Shown here: positions 62,609 through 64,000 of the stretch, one piece after another
Layout of the letters: the number at the start of each line of letters is the position of its first letter
Numbering within the stretch: position 1 is the first letter of the stretch
DNA from: Manis javanica
Lineage: Eukaryota > Chordata > Mammalia > Pholidota > Manidae
DNA: 64,000 bases
Assembly: GCF_040802235.1 (NCBI RefSeq)
Contig: NC_133157.1
Location: forward strand, 29,963,501-30,027,500
Direction of reading: 5' to 3'
Notes under the pieces: model-generated
What the model was told of the DNA's origin: nothing
The model's input: the letters and a program-made list of their open reading frames with translations, nothing else
Databases searched by the model: none
Position numbers and translations under genes: made by a program

Positions 62609-62711
62609 ATGCTTGCTTCAGCAGCACACATACCAAATTTGGAATGATATGGAGATTAGCATGGCCCCTGAGCAAAGATGCATGCAAAACTCATGAAGCA
62701 TCCCATATTTT
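62609..62711 (+). pseudogene. U6 snRNA pseudogene
   Basis: It matches the spliceosomal U6 RNA over its full length: GCTTGCTTCAGCAGCACACA, TTAGCATGGCCCCTGAGCAA and the end CATCCCATATTTT. Several substitutions and a short gap (GATATGGAGATTAGC, lacking a few bases) mean it is not functional. No upstream PSE or TATA element is seen. Confidence 0.9.
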
Positions 62712-62935
62712 CCAAACTTCCAGTTACAAACTAAGTAAGTCCCAGGGATGTAAAAGACAGCATAGGGAATAAAATCAACAGTATTATAATAACTATGTTT
62801 GGTGAAATATGGTGACTAGACTTATCATGATCATTTTATAATGTACATGGATGAAGAGTCACTATGTTGCACACCTGCAACTAATAATGTATATCAACTA
62901 TACTTACATAATACTTACTTAAATAAACTATACTT
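62712..62935 (+). mobile_element. L1 3' end fused to the U6 copy
   Basis: Directly after U6 comes old L1 3' sequence: TAAGTCCCAGGGATGTAAAA, CTAGACTTATCATGATCATT and TATCAACTATACTTACAT. The abrupt U6-to-L1 junction fits the known U6-L1 template-switch chimeras. Confidence 0.7.
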
Positions 62936-63809
62936 ACATGGTATACTTAGGCAAGTATAGAATACACAATTCTTAAGTAAGAATTGGTAAATTCTTGCCA
63001 ATTTACGAGTGTATTATTTGGAGATGGGTGGTGGTGATGGTATGGCTGTATACAGTAGCAGACTCAGGGCTAAAAGACATTAAGTAAAACAAAAAAAAAA
63101 TTTTGATAAATACATTTTAAAAGGAAGCAAGAATAAGAGGTTCAAGTGTCTTCCAAAGCAATACTTCAGCCAAATTGTTAATTTATAGCCAAACAGCAGT
63201 GAAATACCTGCAGTGTGCTGAGATAAAACAGAATTCTATATAAAGAGAGAAACCTATCATGAATGAGGGTAAAATGAAAGTAATTTGGAAGAAGTAAAAA
63301 CTTAGTTTGTCACCGACTGTCAGCAAAGAAGGTTATAAAGGCAGTAGAAAAATGATCCTATAAGGAAGGCCTGAGATGCAAACACACATGGAGAAAGTAT
63401 AAATATGTAGGTAATATTAACAAAATCCTATATAAGACAATAATGCTTGTGCCCTTAAATTTTTTTTAAGTATGAAATTAAAATGTATCATAATAACAAC
63501 ATACAAATCGGGAAGGACTGAAATCATAGTGTTCTAAGCACAGATATATCAATCTTTAGACTGGTAAATTGAATATGCATTTTTAAATTGCTAAGAGTAC
63601 CACTAGAATATTGAAACTAACAGAAAAAAAAATGAAAGAAGGCAAGAAAGGAGAAAGAATGGAAGGACAAAAATACAAAACAAGGTAACAGGAAAAAAAT
63701 CAAAATACCTCAATATTTGAACTATATTTAAGTGAACTGAATTTTCCAGTTAAAAAACAAAGATAGGCCTAATAAAAATACAAAAGTCATCTACATGCTG
63801 CTTATACAA

Positions 63810-64000
63810 TGCATGTTAAAATGCAATGATACAGGTTGTTGCCATGGGCTGGGAGAAATGGGGAATGGGAAGACACTGTTAAATGGGTACAGAATTTCAG
63901 TTTTACAAGATAAAAAGAGTTTTGGAGATGGGTGGTGGTGATGGCATGGTTGTATCCAGTATCAGACTCAGCGCAAAAAGGTCATGCAGAAAATCTAAAC
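63810..64000 (+). mobile_element. L1 3' UTR fragment at the window edge
   Basis: GTTGCCATGGGCTGGGAGAA and AGTTTTGGAGATGGGTGGTG are old L1 3' UTR motifs. A related piece of about 70 bp occurs at 63016-63085. Confidence 0.6.

Larger units (their letters stand above)
60762..64000 (-). other. TMEFF1: TMEFF1 intron upstream of the Kazal-2 exon (runs off the window)
   Basis: At least 3.2 kb. It holds a MIR (61070-61275), old L1 ORF1-region sequence, a U6-L1 chimera and L1 3' ends. Earlier TMEFF1 exons must lie beyond the window. Confidence 0.8.

Noticed and set aside
62524..62772. 82-codon frame over the U6 copy
   Set aside because: It spans the join of an old L1, a U6 pseudogene and another L1 end and cannot be a gene.

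Overview
This is a mammalian nuclear window. It holds split genes with GT-AG introns, long introns, ancient L2 and MIR repeats, L1 retrotransposons and relics of an endogenous retrovirus (ERV). Two protein genes are supported, both on the minus strand and arranged head to tail. The last five coding exons of TMEFF1 (tomoregulin-1) lie at 60761-60613, 58569-58504, 33991-33868, 24260-24102 and 19654-19570. The complete two-exon CAVIN4 (MURC) gene lies at 18037-17630 and 11476-10799. The splice phases agree at every TMEFF1 junction and at the CAVIN4 junction. This gives a 361-residue CAVIN4 and the second Kazal module, EGF module, membrane span and short tail of TMEFF1. The same neighbours occur in other mammals (human 9q31).

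Layout. 1-9935: gene-free flank downstream of CAVIN4, with L2, MIR and LTR-like relics. 9936-18174: CAVIN4 with its 6.15-kb intron and a TATA-like promoter. 18175-19569: short spacer and TMEFF1 3' UTR. 19570-64000: TMEFF1 exons and introns. The 24.5-kb intron at 33992-58503 is dominated by L1 insertions on both strands. A U6 snRNA pseudogene joined directly to an L1 3' end lies at 62609-62935.

The most notable content is a composite retroelement present three times (25732-27787, 37890-46413, 54229-57466), always on the plus strand. Each copy has an L1 3' end, an A/GAAA-rich tract, a segment of about 146 bp, a second A tract, about 1.65 kb of retroviral env transmembrane-region plus LTR sequence ending at the LTR polyadenylation site, and a final poly(A). 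Two copies have clear and different target-site duplications, so the L1-plus-retrovirus tail has moved as one unit. The central copy is a full-length L1 with tandem 5' UTR monomers, an ORF1 broken by one late frameshift and an uninterrupted ORF2 with endonuclease, reverse transcriptase and Cys-rich motifs in place. It sits inside an older L1, which has its own target-site duplication.

No young SINE family is evident in 64 kb, although MIRs are common. With young L1s present, this suggests a SINE-poor placental lineage. Pangolins would fit, but that is inference and the sequence does not prove it.
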